Shown here piece by piece: positions 7,737 to 16,251 of a DNA stretch of 28,111 nucleotides. Origin of the DNA: DATEDA01 sp963789885 (GTDB lineage Bacteria; Pseudomonadota; Gammaproteobacteria; Burkholderiales; SG8-39); NCBI GenBank assembly GCA_963789885.1, contig CAWBNB010000008.1:1-28111 (forward strand). Reading direction: 5' to 3'. Below the pieces are notes generated by a model. That model did no database searches, was not told the DNA's origin, and worked only from the letters and a program-made list of their open reading frames with translations. The first letter of the stretch is position 1. Each line of letters starts with the position of its first letter. Both the position numbers and the translations under genes were made by a program.

Positions 7737-8381
7737 CTACCACTGCACATCGTCCGACCACCACGGGCCCCAGCGCTTGAGCTGCTGGCGCTGCTCCGGC
7801 GTAAGGACCTTCTCGACCCGCTCGGCCGCATCCAGCGAATTCTCGATCCGCTGCTGGCGCAACTCGCCGATCCGCTTATAAGCAGTGGAGATCGCCGAGC
7901 GGTCGGGCTTCTCGGACCCCCAGTAGGCGTCGCGGAGCTTCGCCATCTCGTCCTGCGTCTTCCCCGCGAGTTCCCAGTTCTTCTTGCGGAGCTCGTCCTG
8001 GACCTTGAGGATCTCCTTACGCTGGGTGTCAGTGAGATCGAGCGACCAGAGCGCAGGGCCCATGCCCGGGCCCATCATTCCACCGCCCATCATTCCAGGG
8101 CCCATCCCGCCGCCCATCATCCCCGGCCCATAGCCCTGGCCGCCCGGGCCGTATCCACCCATCATCCCCGGCCCATAGCCTTGGCCACCGGGACCATACC
8201 CGCCCGTCATCCCCGGCCCGTAACCCTGGCTGCCGGGACCGTATCCGCCCATCATTCCAGGGCTCATCCCGGGACCGGGCCCGGGAGCGGGCTTCGACTG
8301 CTGCGCAAGCGCGGCGCCGGTCGAACCGAGAGCGAGCGCGGTCGCGACGATCGCGGGCGCCAATCTGCGTGCGAGAAACAT
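7737..8381 (-). CDS. Spy/CpxP-like periplasmic protein with Gly/Tyr/Met-rich tandem repeats
   Basis: Intact 214-residue secreted protein. The signal peptide MFLARRLAPAIVATALALGS is cleaved near ALAQQ. Residues about 33-108 are a low-complexity segment very rich in Gly, Pro, Met and Tyr, containing three 15-residue repeats (GYGPGxQGYGPGMxG). The C-terminal half is a helical Spy/LTXXQ-type domain: SLDLTDTQRKEILKVQDEL, then a Trp/Lys-rich helix, RIGELRQQRIENSLDAAERV and LTPEQRQQLKRW, which repeats the LTxxQ signature. Spy/CpxP proteins are periplasmic chaperones or metal-stress sensors (for example CnrX and ZraP). The Met-rich repeat may bind Cu(I). AAGGAGGT with good spacing precedes the ATG at 8379-8381. 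Confidence 0.85.
   Translation of the reverse strand: MFLARRLAPAIVATALALGSTGAALAQQSKPAPGPGPGMSPGMMGGYGPGSQGYGPGMTGGYGPGGQGYGPGMMGGYGPGGQGYGPGMMGGGMGPGMMGGGMMGPGMGPALWSLDLTDTQRKEILKVQDELRKKNWELAGKTQDEMAKLRDAYWGSEKPDRSAISTAYKRIGELRQQRIENSLDAAERVEKVLTPEQRQQLKRWGPWWSDDVQW
8112..8246 (-). repeat. Three 45-bp in-frame tandem repeats in the Spy-like gene
   Basis: Three consecutive 45-bp units encode GYGPGSQGYGPGMTG, GYGPGGQGYGPGMMG and GYGPGGQGYGPGMMG (residues 46-90). Units two and three are identical in protein and nearly so in DNA, suggesting recent expansion. Each unit contributes two Tyr and one or two Met residues. Confidence 0.85.
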
Positions 8382-8403
8382 GGCCTACCTCCTTGCGGGT
8401 GAT

Positions 8404-8827
8404 CTATTGGTCATGCTCCCACGCTCGGCGCGCGCCTTTCTGATTTCGATCAACTGGCAAGCCGATTGCGGAAATCAAAGCGGGCGGCCAGTGAACCATG
8501 TGGGGGCACGGCGGAGCCGGCCGCGGCGTGAACTCTGATGTCTTCGATCGGTTGATGCGCGTCACCGTGTACTGACCGCCGATCTTGTCGGCCTGGAACC
8601 TGATCTTGTCGCCCGCCTTGACCTGGTCGAGCATCGCCGGGTCCTTCACCTGAAACACCATCGTCATCGCATCCATGTTCAGGTTCGGGATCGGGCCGTG
8701 CTTGATCGTGAGCTTCTTCGCCTCCTTGTCGACGCGCCGGACTCTCGCCGTCGGTGAACGTCTGCGCGAGCACCGGAGCGGCGACCACGAGCGCCGCGAG
8801 GGCCAGGGAGAAAAACGTCCTTCTCAT
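8404..8827 (-). CDS. cusF: CusF-like periplasmic copper-binding protein (frameshifted)
   Basis: Periplasmic metallochaperone that passes Cu(I)/Ag(I) to CusB. The signal peptide MRRTFFSLALAALVVAAPVL ends near LAQTFT. The ATG at 8825-8827 has an AGGAG site upstream. After one extra base at about 8741-8746 the frame continues as VRRVDKEAKKLTIKHGPIPN, then LNMDAMTMVFQVKDPAMLD and AGDKIRFQADKIGGQYTVTR, the CusF OB-fold. Using E. coli CusF as guide, the ligands are His in KHGP and the two Met of MTM; the Trp that caps the metal in E. coli (W44) is replaced by Met (LNMDAMTM). The tail after TVTRI runs about 35 residues beyond the usual end, so a second shift near 8560 is likely. It lies 23 bp before the Spy-like gene. 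Confidence 0.8.
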
Positions 8828-8837
8828 CGCCGGACTC

Positions 8838-9319
8838 CTATTTCGAAACGACCTTGATGCGCCCGACCATCCCGGCCTCGAAATGGCCAGGAATCAGGCA
8901 GCCGTAGTGAAACTCACCCGCCTTCGTGAACTGCCAGACGATCTCGTTCGGTCTTGCCCAGGCGCGACGTGCGCCATGTACGGCTCGTCGTGCTCCATCC
9001 CGGGATGCTTCCTCATGACCTCGGCGTGCTCTTTCAGTTCCTTCGATCGTCCCGATCACCATCTCGTGCATCGTCCTGCCCGAGTTCTTCACGACGAAGC
9101 GGATGGTGTCGCCCTGCTTCACCTCGATCGTGCGGGCGCGAAGCGCATCGTGTCGCCATCTCGACGCGGATCGTGCGCTTCACTCGCCTCGGGTCGCCGG
9201 TGCGACCGAACGCGGTCTCGACTATCGGCTGCTCGGCGGACGCCTTCGACGACCGTCGCCGTGGGCGACCGCGACCGCGGATTCAAGGCGAATACCGCGA
9301 CGAGGATTAGGCCGGACAT
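8838..9319 (-). pseudogene. Cupredoxin (plastocyanin-like) periplasmic copper protein, frameshifted
   Basis: Type I copper-protein fold. From the ATG at 9317-9319 comes a hydrophobic start MSGLILVAVFALN. Other frames supply EQPIVETAFGRTGDPRRVKR with TIRVEMA, then MRFAPA, then MKQGDTIRFVVKNSGRTMHE and MVIGTIE, a poorly read loop at about 8950-9040, and NEIVWQFTKAGEFHYGCLIP with GHFEAGMVGRIKVVSK to the stop at 8838. The ligands are visible: His of MHEM, Cys of YGCLIPGH, the His four residues after PG, and Met of EAGM. At least four shifts occur between 8940 and 9290. The arrangement matches cupredoxins co-occurring with Cus pumps. It follows cusA on the same strand, so it is probably the next gene of the cus operon. 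Confidence 0.7.
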
Positions 9320-9392
9320 CGCAGTTGGGGCGCTCTCTGTGCCGTTTTCCTTCGTGCGGCTCCTGGCGGACGCGTGCGACGAGCAGGGCAGA

Positions 9393-12300
9393 TCACCCCG
9401 AACCACCCTCTGCAGCGTCGCGCGGGCGCCGCCGAGTCCCTCGACGCCGCATCAAGTAGTACGCGGCCGGAATCACGACCATCGAGAGCAGCGGTGCCGT
9501 GATCATCCCGCCGATCATCGGCGCGGCGATGCGCTGCATCACCTCGCTGCCCGTGCCCGCCGACCACATGATCGGCGCCAGGCCGGCCAGGATCACCGCG
9601 ACGGTCATCGCCTTCGGTCGCACGCGGAGTACCGCCCCCTCTTCGATCGCTTCGAGGAGCGTGGCGTCGTCCGCCGGCGCCCCCGCCGCGAGCCGACGCT
9701 CCAGCGCCTGCTTGAGGTAGATCAGCATCACAACGCCGAACTCCGCCGCGACGCCCGCGAGCGCGATGAAGCCGACTGCGCTCGCGACCGACAGGTTGTG
9801 GCCGAGCGCCCAGACGTACCAGAACCCGCCGACGAGCGCGAACGGCACCGCGGCCATGATCAGCCCCGCCTCGTCGAAGCGGCGGAACGCCAGGTAGAGC
9901 AGCACGAAGATGATCGCCGCCGTGAAGGGGATGACAACGGCGAGCCGCTTCATCGCGCGCTCGAGATACTCGAACTGCCCCGACCACTGCACCGAGACGC
10001 CCGGCGGTAGCTTCACGCCGCCCGCGACCGCGCGTTGCGCGTCGTGCACTACCGACGCGAGATCACGACCCCTGATGTCGACGTAGATCCAGCCCGCAAG
10101 ACGGGCGTTCTCGCTGCGCAGCATCGGCGGGCCGTCCGTGATCCCGATCGCGGCGACCGCGCCGAGCGGGACCTGCACTCCGGTCTCGGTCACGATCGGC
10201 AGCGTCTTCAGCTTCTCGATCGAGTCCCGGAGCTCGCGCGGGTAGCGCACGTTGATCGGAAAGCGGCGGCGGCCCTCGATCGTCTCGCCGACGTTCTCGC
10301 CGCCGATCGCGGCCGAGACCACCGACTGCACGTCGGCGACATTCAGGCCGAAGCGTGCCGCAGCCGCGCGGTCGATCTGGACGTCGATGTAGCGGCCGCC
10401 CGCGACGCGCTCGGCGAGTGCCGACGTGACGCCGGGGACATCCTTCACCACCCGCTCGATGTCGGCAGCCGCGCGCCCGATCTCGCCGAGGTCGCTGCCC
10501 GATACCTTGATCCCGAGCGGGCTCTTGATCCCGGTCGCGAGCATGTCGATGCGGTTGCGGATCGGCGGGATCCAGATGTTGGCGAGCCCGGGCAGCTTCA
10601 CCAGCCGGTCGAGCTCGTCGACGAGCTTCTCCGGCGTCATGCCCGGCCGCCATTCCTCGCGCGGCTTGAGCTGCACCGTCGTCTCGACCATCTCGAGCGG
10701 CGCCGGGTCGGTCGCTGTCTCGGCGCGGCCGACCTTGCCGAACACGCGCTTCACCTCCGGCACGGTGGCGATGAGGCGATCGGTCTGCTGCAGCAGCTCC
10801 GCCGCCTTCGCTGCCGAGAGGCCGGGCAGCGCCGACGGCATGTACAGGAGATCGCCTTCGTAGAGCGGCGGCAGGAACTCGCCGCCGAGCCGCGAGGCGG
10901 GAATCAGCGTCGCGACGAAAACGAGCGCGGCGACCGCAAGCGTCGCCTTCGGCCAGCGCAGGACGAGGGCGAGACACGGCCGGTACGCCGCGATCAGGAA
11001 CCGGTTGATCGGGTTCCGCCGCTCCGCGGGGATTCGACCGCGGATGAGATAGCCCATCAGCACCGGGATCAGCGTCACCGCGAGCCCAGCCGATGCCGCC
11101 ATCGCGTAGGTCTTGGTGTAGGCGAGCGGCGCGAAGAGGCGGCCCTCCTGCGCCTCGAGCGCGAATACCGGGATGAACGAGAGCGTGATGATGAGGAGCG
11201 AGAAGAAGAGTGCGGGACCGACTTCGACCGCCGCGTCGCCGATGACGCGCCAGTGCTCGTCGCGACCGATCGCGACGCCCGGATGCTCGTGCGCCCAGGC
11301 TTCGAGCTTCTTGTGCGCGTTCTCGATCATCACCACCGCCGCGTCGACCATCGCACCGATCGCGATCGCGATGCCGCCGAGCGACATGATGTTGGCGTTC
11401 ACGCCCTGGTAGGACATGACGATGAACGCGACCAGCACGCCGAGCGGCAGCGTGATGATGGCGACGAACGCCGATCGCAGATGCAGCAGGAAGATCGCGC
11501 ACACGAGCGCCACGACCACGAACTCCTCGACGAGCTTGTCGCGCAGGTGCCGCACCGCGCGCTCGATCAGCCCCGAGCGGTCGTAGGTTTCGACGATCTC
11601 GACGCCCTGCGGCAGGCTCTTCGCCAGCTCGGCGAGGCGCGCCTTCACCGCGCCGATCGTCTCGAGCGCGTTCTTGCCGGCGCGCATGACGATCACGCCG
11701 CCGGCGACCTCGCCTTCGCCGTCGAGCTCGGCGATGCCGCGCCGCATCTCCGGCCCCATCTGCACGCGCGCGACGTCGCCGAGCGTTACCGGGACCCCGC
11801 CCTTCCCGACGAGGAGCGGGATCGCGCGGAAGTCGTCGAGCGTCTTCAGGTAACCGCTCGCGCGCACCATGTACTCGGCCTCCGCCAGCTCGAGCACCGA
11901 GCCGCCGGTCTCGCGGTTCGCGTTCTGGATCGCCGCGACCACCTTCGAGTGCGGGATGCCGTAGGCGCGCAGGCGGTCCGGGTCGAGCACCACCTGGTAC
12001 TGCCGCACCATGCCGCCGACGGTCGCGACCTCGGCGACGTTGGGCAGCGCTTTCAGCTCGTACTTGAGGAACCAGTCCTGCAGCGCGCGCAGCTCGCCAA
12101 GGTCGAGCCGACCCGAGCGGTCGACGAGCGCATACTGGTAGATCCAGCCGACGCCGGTGGCGTCGGGCCCGAGCGCCGGCTTCGCCTGCGCCGGCAACCG
12201 CGCCTGCACCTGGTTGAGGTACTCGAGCACGCGCGAGCGCGCCCAGTACGGATCGGTGCCGTCCGCGAAGAGGATGTAGACGAACGAGTCGCCGAAGAAC

Positions 12301-12557
12301 GAGTACCCGCGCACCGTCTTCGCGCCGGGGACCGACAGCATCGTGGTCGTCAGCGGATAGGTGACCTGGTCTTCGACGATGCGGGGCGCCTGCCCCGGCC
12401 AGGTCGTGCGGATGATCACCTGCACGTCGGAGAGGTCGGGAATCGCGTCGAGCGGCGTGCGCATCACCGCGTAGACACCCCAGGCGGTGACGAGCGCGGT
12501 CGTCATCAGCACCAGGAATCGGTTCCCGATCGACCAGCGGATGAGCGCGGCGATCAT
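9393..12557 (-). CDS. cusA: Heavy-metal RND efflux pump CusA (Cu(I)/Ag(I))
   Basis: Inner-membrane proton-driven RND transporter of 1054 residues, intact. It has the HME-RND layout: N-terminal helix with IGNRFLVL, first periplasmic porter loop, GAMVDAAVVMIENAHKK in TM4 with the proton-relay Asp at position 405, second large loop from about 560, and closing helices. The three methionines that carry Cu(I) through E. coli CusA sit at the same numbers: M573 in LLYMPSALPG, M623 in LEMVETTVQL and M672 in RIDMLATGIKSP. This favours monovalent copper/silver over CzcA-type divalent substrates. The ATG at 12555-12557 overlaps the cusB stop (ATGA), so it is translationally coupled. The last residues are a basic tail. 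Confidence 0.96.
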   Translation of the reverse strand: MIAALIRWSIGNRFLVLMTTALVTAWGVYAVMRTPLDAIPDLSDVQVIIRTTWPGQAPRIVEDQVTYPLTTTMLSVPGAKTVRGYSFFGDSFVYILFADGTDPYWARSRVLEYLNQVQARLPAQAKPALGPDATGVGWIYQYALVDRSGRLDLGELRALQDWFLKYELKALPNVAEVATVGGMVRQYQVVLDPDRLRAYGIPHSKVVAAIQNANRETGGSVLELAEAEYMVRASGYLKTLDDFRAIPLLVGKGGVPVTLGDVARVQMGPEMRRGIAELDGEGEVAGGVIVMRAGKNALETIGAVKARLAELAKSLPQGVEIVETYDRSGLIERAVRHLRDKLVEEFVVVALVCAIFLLHLRSAFVAIITLPLGVLVAFIVMSYQGVNANIMSLGGIAIAIGAMVDAAVVMIENAHKKLEAWAHEHPGVAIGRDEHWRVIGDAAVEVGPALFFSLLIITLSFIPVFALEAQEGRLFAPLAYTKTYAMAASAGLAVTLIPVLMGYLIRGRIPAERRNPINRFLIAAYRPCLALVLRWPKATLAVAALVFVATLIPASRLGGEFLPPLYEGDLLYMPSALPGLSAAKAAELLQQTDRLIATVPEVKRVFGKVGRAETATDPAPLEMVETTVQLKPREEWRPGMTPEKLVDELDRLVKLPGLANIWIPPIRNRIDMLATGIKSPLGIKVSGSDLGEIGRAAADIERVVKDVPGVTSALAERVAGGRYIDVQIDRAAAARFGLNVADVQSVVSAAIGGENVGETIEGRRRFPINVRYPRELRDSIEKLKTLPIVTETGVQVPLGAVAAIGITDGPPMLRSENARLAGWIYVDIRGRDLASVVHDAQRAVAGGVKLPPGVSVQWSGQFEYLERAMKRLAVVIPFTAAIIFVLLYLAFRRFDEAGLIMAAVPFALVGGFWYVWALGHNLSVASAVGFIALAGVAAEFGVVMLIYLKQALERRLAAGAPADDATLLEAIEEGAVLRVRPKAMTVAVILAGLAPIMWSAGTGSEVMQRIAAPMIGGMITAPLLSMVVIPAAYYLMRRRGTRRRPRDAAEGGSG

Positions 12558-14019
12558 CGGATCGCCTCCACCCTGGTCGTCCGGAACTCGCCGTCCTTGA
12601 TCGTGAACTCGAAGCGGATGCGATCGCCGGCCTTGATGCCGGTCGGTAGCCCCGACTTCGGCGCGGCGAACTCCATCGTCATCCCGCCCATCCCCGCGCT
12701 CGGGATCGGTCCGTGCTTGATGAGCAGGAACTCGTCGTTGCCGCTCACGAGGACGCCCTCGGCCTTGTGGACCGGCGTGGAAGAATCGGCCCCGGCGCCT
12801 TCCAGCCGGGCGAGCGTCGTGCGCAGGCTCGCTTCGGAGTCGATCAGGAACTGCCCCGACACGACGACGCGATCGCCGGCCTTCAGCCCCTTGCGGATCT
12901 CGGCGTCGGCGCCGGACTCGATGCCGACCTCGACGTCGACCGCGCGGAACCTGCCTTCGCCGGCGGCCAGGATGACGACGCTCCGCTCGCCAGTCTTGAT
13001 TACTGCTTCGGCCGGAATCAGGAGCGCTGCGCGGCCGCGCCCGCCGAGCGTGACCGTCGCGTACATCCCCGGCTTCAGCTTGCCGCCCGGGTTCGCGACC
13101 TCGATGCGCGCGCGAACCGTGCGCGTGACCGGGTTGACGTCAGGGAGGATGGCGCTCATCCGGCCGGTGAATACGTCGTCGGGATACGCCGGGACCCGCG
13201 CCTCGGCGCGCTCGCCGGGGACGAGCATCCCGGCCTGCGCCTCCGGGACCTCGGCGACCACCCACACGGTGCTCAAAGCCGCTAGGCGGAAGAGCGTCGT
13301 GCCGCCGGCCACGGTCATCCCCTCGCGTGCGCCCAGCTCGGCGACCACGCCGGACACCGGCGCCCGCAGCGTGACCCGCGCCTGCACCTTGCCTTCGCGC
13401 TCTACGGCCGCGACTTGCTCCTCGGTCATCCCGAGCAGCAGGAGCCGCTCGCGCGCGGCGCGCTGGAGCGGCTCCACGTCGGGACCGGCGAGACGTCGCA
13501 CGGCGAGGTACTCGGCTTGCGCGCCTGCCCACTCGGGAAAGAGGATCTCTACCAGCGGCTCGCCTTCGCGCACCGGGTCGAGCGGCGCGCGGACGTGGAG
13601 CTTCTCGACGAAGCCGGCGGTGCGGGTTTGCACCAGCACGACGGCGCGCTCGTTGTACTCGACGTTGCCGACCGCGGCGAGCTTCGGCGCGAGCGATCCC
13701 GCCCTCGCCTCGGCGATGCGAACGCCGAGGTTCTGCACGACTCGCGGACTGATGCTGACGCCGGACTCGTCACCCCCCGCGTCGGCGTACTTGGGCACCA
13801 GCATCATGTCCATGAAGGGCGACTTGCCCGGCTTGTCGAAGCGCTGCTGCGGGTACATCGGGTCGTACCAGTACAGCACCTTGCGGTCGCCTGTCGCCTT
13901 CGGCGACGGGCGCTCCCGGCGGACGGCGCCTGCGGGTGCGACATCCCGAACCAGTAGCCGGCGGCCGCAGCGAGTCCGAGCACCGACATGGCGAGCGCGG
14001 CATAGAGTGCGCGGCTCAC
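12554..14019 (-). CDS. cusB: CusB membrane-fusion adaptor with fused C-terminal CusF-like domain (one frameshift)
   Basis: Periplasmic adaptor that links CusA to CusC and presents copper to the pump, about 488 residues once corrected. The GTG at 14017-14019 starts MSRALYAALAMSVLGLAAAA, a single membrane anchor. Next comes a heavy-metal-binding segment (KVLYWYDPMYPQQRFDKPGK, then SPFMDMMLVPKY), then barrel-sandwich, alpha-hairpin and beta-barrel regions typical of CusB/CzcB. The last 70 residues form a CusF-like OB domain with KHGPIPSAGMGGMTMEF: His and two Met ligands kept, the E. coli Trp position occupied by Met. The frame is lost at about 13915-13917 (GGG run, apparently one missing base) between SAG and ERPSPKATGDRK. 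The start overlaps the cusC stop (GTGA). Confidence 0.92.
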
Positions 14020-15278
14020 GACTGGCCCTCCTCGAGGAGGAGGTAGTTGATCGCGGACCAGGCCCGCGCGCGCTCGGCCAGCGCCTGCGCGAGGCTCATC
14101 TGCGCCTCGGTCTCGGCGCGCCGCGCTTCCAGGACGCTTGTGAGCGTGCCGCGCCCGCCGCGGTAGGCCGCGAGCGCAAGCGCCACGCGCTCGCGCGAGA
14201 GGGGCAGGATCGAGCGCTCGTACCGCGTGACCCGCGCGGCGGCGGTATCCCAGTCGGCAAGAAAACCCCGCGCTTCGGCCTCGGCCGCGCGTCGTGCGTC
14301 CTCGGCCGCATTGCGCGCGCGCTCGACGAGCGCCTGCTTGGCGGCGATGTCCCGATCCTGGCGACGCTCGGCGGCGATCGGCAGGTCGATCGCGACGAGC
14401 ACGCTCACCAGGTTTGAGAAGTTGGGGCTGCGCTGGCCGTAGGAAACGATCAGGGACCAGTCCGGCGTCTTCGTACTCCCCGCGACCGACAGGTCGGCGC
14501 GAGCGAGGGAGGCCTGCCGGTCGCTCACCTGCACTGCCGGATGCGAGCCCACCCGTGCGAGCAGCTCGTCCGCAGCGACCGGCAGGCGCGCGGTGTCCGG
14601 CGCCGCGCCCAGCGGACGCGACGCGGCGCTACCGAGGAGCTGGGCAAGGGCGATCCGCGCCCGCTCCAGCGAGCGCTCATGCATCGCCAGACGGTCGCGC
14701 GCCTGTTCGACTGCGGCGCGCGCGGCGAGCGCGTCCGCCGGTGCCAGCCGCCCGCCCGCGACCGCCGCGGCCGCCGTCTCAGCCTCAAGCTCGGTTTCAC
14801 GCACCAGCGCGACCAGCGCTGCGTGCTCCTCGTGCGCGTAGCGCAGGTCGAACCACGCGTTGGCGACGTCGCGCTGCAGCTGCAGGCGGCTCGCGGCAAG
14901 GGTGGCGCTCTCGACCCCGCTCTCGGCCTGCGCCCGGACGCCAAGCGCGCGCCGCTTGCCCGAGTTCGGGAAGCCCTGCTCGACGCCGATGCGCTTCATC
15001 GTCATGGGTTCCTGGTCCGTGCGCCAGGCCTCCGCGCCGCTGACGGGCAGGTTCTCGATCCCGAGGACGAGCTTGGGATCGGGCAGCTCCCCGGCGCGTG
15101 CGGCCATTTCACCGGCGGCGCTCACCGAGGCGGCCTGTGCGGCAAGCTTCGCGGAGCGCGCCTCGGCTAGACGGATTGCCTCGTCGAGCGTGAGGGGGAC
15201 GGTTTGTGCGAGCGCCCACGGCGCGGCTGCGAGCAGGGCAACGAGCGCGCTCGCGCGAACGAAACGTATAGACGACAT
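14016..15278 (-). CDS. cusC: CusC/CzcC-type TolC-family outer-membrane efflux channel
   Basis: Outer-membrane factor of the tripartite copper pump, 420 residues, intact. The signal peptide MSSIRFVRASALVALLAAAP ends near WALAQ. No lipoprotein cysteine follows, unlike E. coli CusC. Two OEP repeats are visible: LTLDEAIRLAEARSAKLAAQ begins the first and HPAVQVSDRQASLARADLSV the second, each followed by long coiled helices rich in Ala, Arg and Glu that form the periplasmic tunnel. GGAGG lies four bases before the ATG at 15276-15278. It is the first of the three overlapping pump genes. CzcC-like naming is possible, but the CusA methionines of the partner pump favour Cus. Confidence 0.92.
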   Translation of the reverse strand: MSSIRFVRASALVALLAAAPWALAQTVPLTLDEAIRLAEARSAKLAAQAASVSAAGEMAARAGELPDPKLVLGIENLPVSGAEAWRTDQEPMTMKRIGVEQGFPNSGKRRALGVRAQAESGVESATLAASRLQLQRDVANAWFDLRYAHEEHAALVALVRETELEAETAAAAVAGGRLAPADALAARAAVEQARDRLAMHERSLERARIALAQLLGSAASRPLGAAPDTARLPVAADELLARVGSHPAVQVSDRQASLARADLSVAGSTKTPDWSLIVSYGQRSPNFSNLVSVLVAIDLPIAAERRQDRDIAAKQALVERARNAAEDARRAAEAEARGFLADWDTAAARVTRYERSILPLSRERVALALAAYRGGRGTLTSVLEARRAETEAQMSLAQALAERARAWSAINYLLLEEGQS

Positions 15279-15341
15279 GAAACCTCCGCATGAAAGGAAT
15301 CCTGGATGCGGCCGCGGTCGCGGCCGGGATTCGCGCGGAGG

Positions 15342-15719
15342 CTAGTTACGGAAGCGCTGGAACAGTATCGGTATCGGGGGCGAAGCCGCGTGCGCAAGCA
15401 CCGGCTCGGACCGGATTGCGTACGGCGGTGGTACGGAGACGACAACCTCGACCACGGCGAGGAGCGGTGCGACCACATCGGCCGCGCCGAGCGGCTTAGC
15501 CTGATCGACGCTCTGCTTGTCGGCCTGACAGTGTGCCTGGCAGAGCGCAGTCGGACCAGGGGCGGACTCTTCGTGGCACGGCATCGCCGCCTCGGCGGGC
15601 ACCGGCATCACGCACCCGTGCATGGCCACTGCGGCCTGCGTGAATGCGAGCGCGGCCATCGCGACGAGCGCGATGAGTCGGCGGCGGTGGCGGCGGGAAA
15701 GCTTCACAAACGGGAGCAT
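15342..15719 (-). CDS. Small secreted Cys/His-containing protein upstream of cusC
   Basis: Protein of 125 residues with a basic start (MLPFVKLSRRHRRR), a hydrophobic signal (LIALVAMAALAFTQAAVAMH) and a short mature part holding four cysteines and several His and Met: HGCVMPVPAEAAMPCHEES, then LCQAHCQADKQSVDQAKP. The Pro-rich end (SVPPPYAIRSEP...IPILFQRFRN) is less conserved-looking. I recall comparable short proteins at the head of cus operons, without known function. The CxxxHC and MPCHEE clusters would suit transient Cu(I) binding in the periplasm. It precedes cusC by 63 bp on the same strand and is probably transcribed with it. Confidence 0.75.
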   Translation of the reverse strand: MLPFVKLSRRHRRRLIALVAMAALAFTQAAVAMHGCVMPVPAEAAMPCHEESAPGPTALCQAHCQADKQSVDQAKPLGAADVVAPLLAVVEVVVSVPPPYAIRSEPVLAHAASPPIPILFQRFRN

Positions 15720-15738
15720 ATCGCATTCCCCGCCCTGA

Positions 15739-15763
15739 TCCCCCGCCGGCCGTCAGCGGGGGA
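15739..15763 (-). other. GC-rich hairpin between two small secreted-protein genes
   Basis: Perfect 8-bp arms (TCCCCCGC / GCGGGGGA) around a 9-nt loop. It lies downstream of the 97-residue gene and 20 bp upstream of the 125-residue gene on the minus strand. No T-run follows, so it could be a weak terminator, an attenuator or an mRNA-stabilising hairpin. Confidence 0.4.
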
Positions 15764-15800
15764 GGCCGCGTGCTCCGCGAGGAATTCGCCGCGCCGTCGC

Positions 15801-16094
15801 TCAAAAGAAGAACCTGAATCCGATGTCCACCTGGTTGAACGGCCACGGACGTGGCGGGGGCGGCGGAACCGGGACGTACACCGGGCGCGCCACTATCCGC
15901 GGCGGCGGCGGGTAGTAGACGACCGGCGGCTGATAGTGCTTGTAGTACTGCTTGGGCTTCGGTTGGTAGTAGTACGGCCCGTGGCGCTCGTAGCCGGTCC
16001 AGCCACGGTGGCCGTCGTTGTCGTGCGCCGAGGCCGCGAGCGGCAGAGCGATCAGGATCGAGGCGGCGGCAAGGCCAGTCAGGGTTCGTTTCAT
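15801..16094 (-). CDS. Small secreted Pro/Tyr-rich protein
   Basis: Protein of 97 residues with a clear signal peptide (MKRTLTGLAAASILIALPLA, cleaved near ASAHD). The mature part begins with a His-rich stretch (HDNDGHRGWTGYERHGPYYY), continues through Lys/Tyr (KPKQYYKHYQPP) and long proline runs with VYVPVPPPPP, and ends in NQVDIGFRFFF, a terminal aromatic strand like those of outer-membrane-associated proteins. GAGGAGA precedes the ATG at 16092-16094. Similar short Pro-rich proteins are common in betaproteobacteria and are uncharacterised. It is the first minus-strand gene left of the divergent region shared with the CueR operon. Confidence 0.75.
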   Translation of the reverse strand: MKRTLTGLAAASILIALPLAASAHDNDGHRGWTGYERHGPYYYQPKPKQYYKHYQPPVVYYPPPPRIVARPVYVPVPPPPPRPWPFNQVDIGFRFFF

Positions 16095-16175
16095 CGCAAG
16101 TCTCCTCTCAACGAGACGGCGCCAGATTAGCCGGCAGTTGTAAGCCTGGTTTTGCGGCCCGCGGCCCCGATGTAA

Positions 16176-16210
16176 CCCTTTATGTCTTCTTGTCCTTTAT
16201 TTCCTTATTT
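16176..16210 (+). other. AT-rich pyrimidine tract in the divergent intergenic region
   Basis: The 218-bp gap between the 97-residue gene and the DUF4396 gene contains this 35-bp T/C-rich stretch, strikingly AT-rich against its GC-rich surroundings. On the minus strand it is a purine-rich leader-side segment. It could help melt a promoter for the leftward genes; no convincing -35/-10 pair was found in it. Confidence 0.35.
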
Positions 16211-16251
16211 GTCGCCCGGCGGCGACACCAGCGGGTGCCCGGCGAGGGCGC

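Noticed and set aside
8112..8246. Tandem repeats considered as a CRISPR array or other repeat array
   Set aside because: The units are contiguous 45-bp in-frame protein repeats with no spacers, inside an intact secreted-protein gene.
10035..14417. Very long plus-strand open frame opposite cusA, cusB and cusC
   Set aside because: It is a composition artefact of high-GC DNA opposite real genes. The translation is rich in Arg, His and Asp with no domain or signal, while the minus strand encodes well-known proteins.
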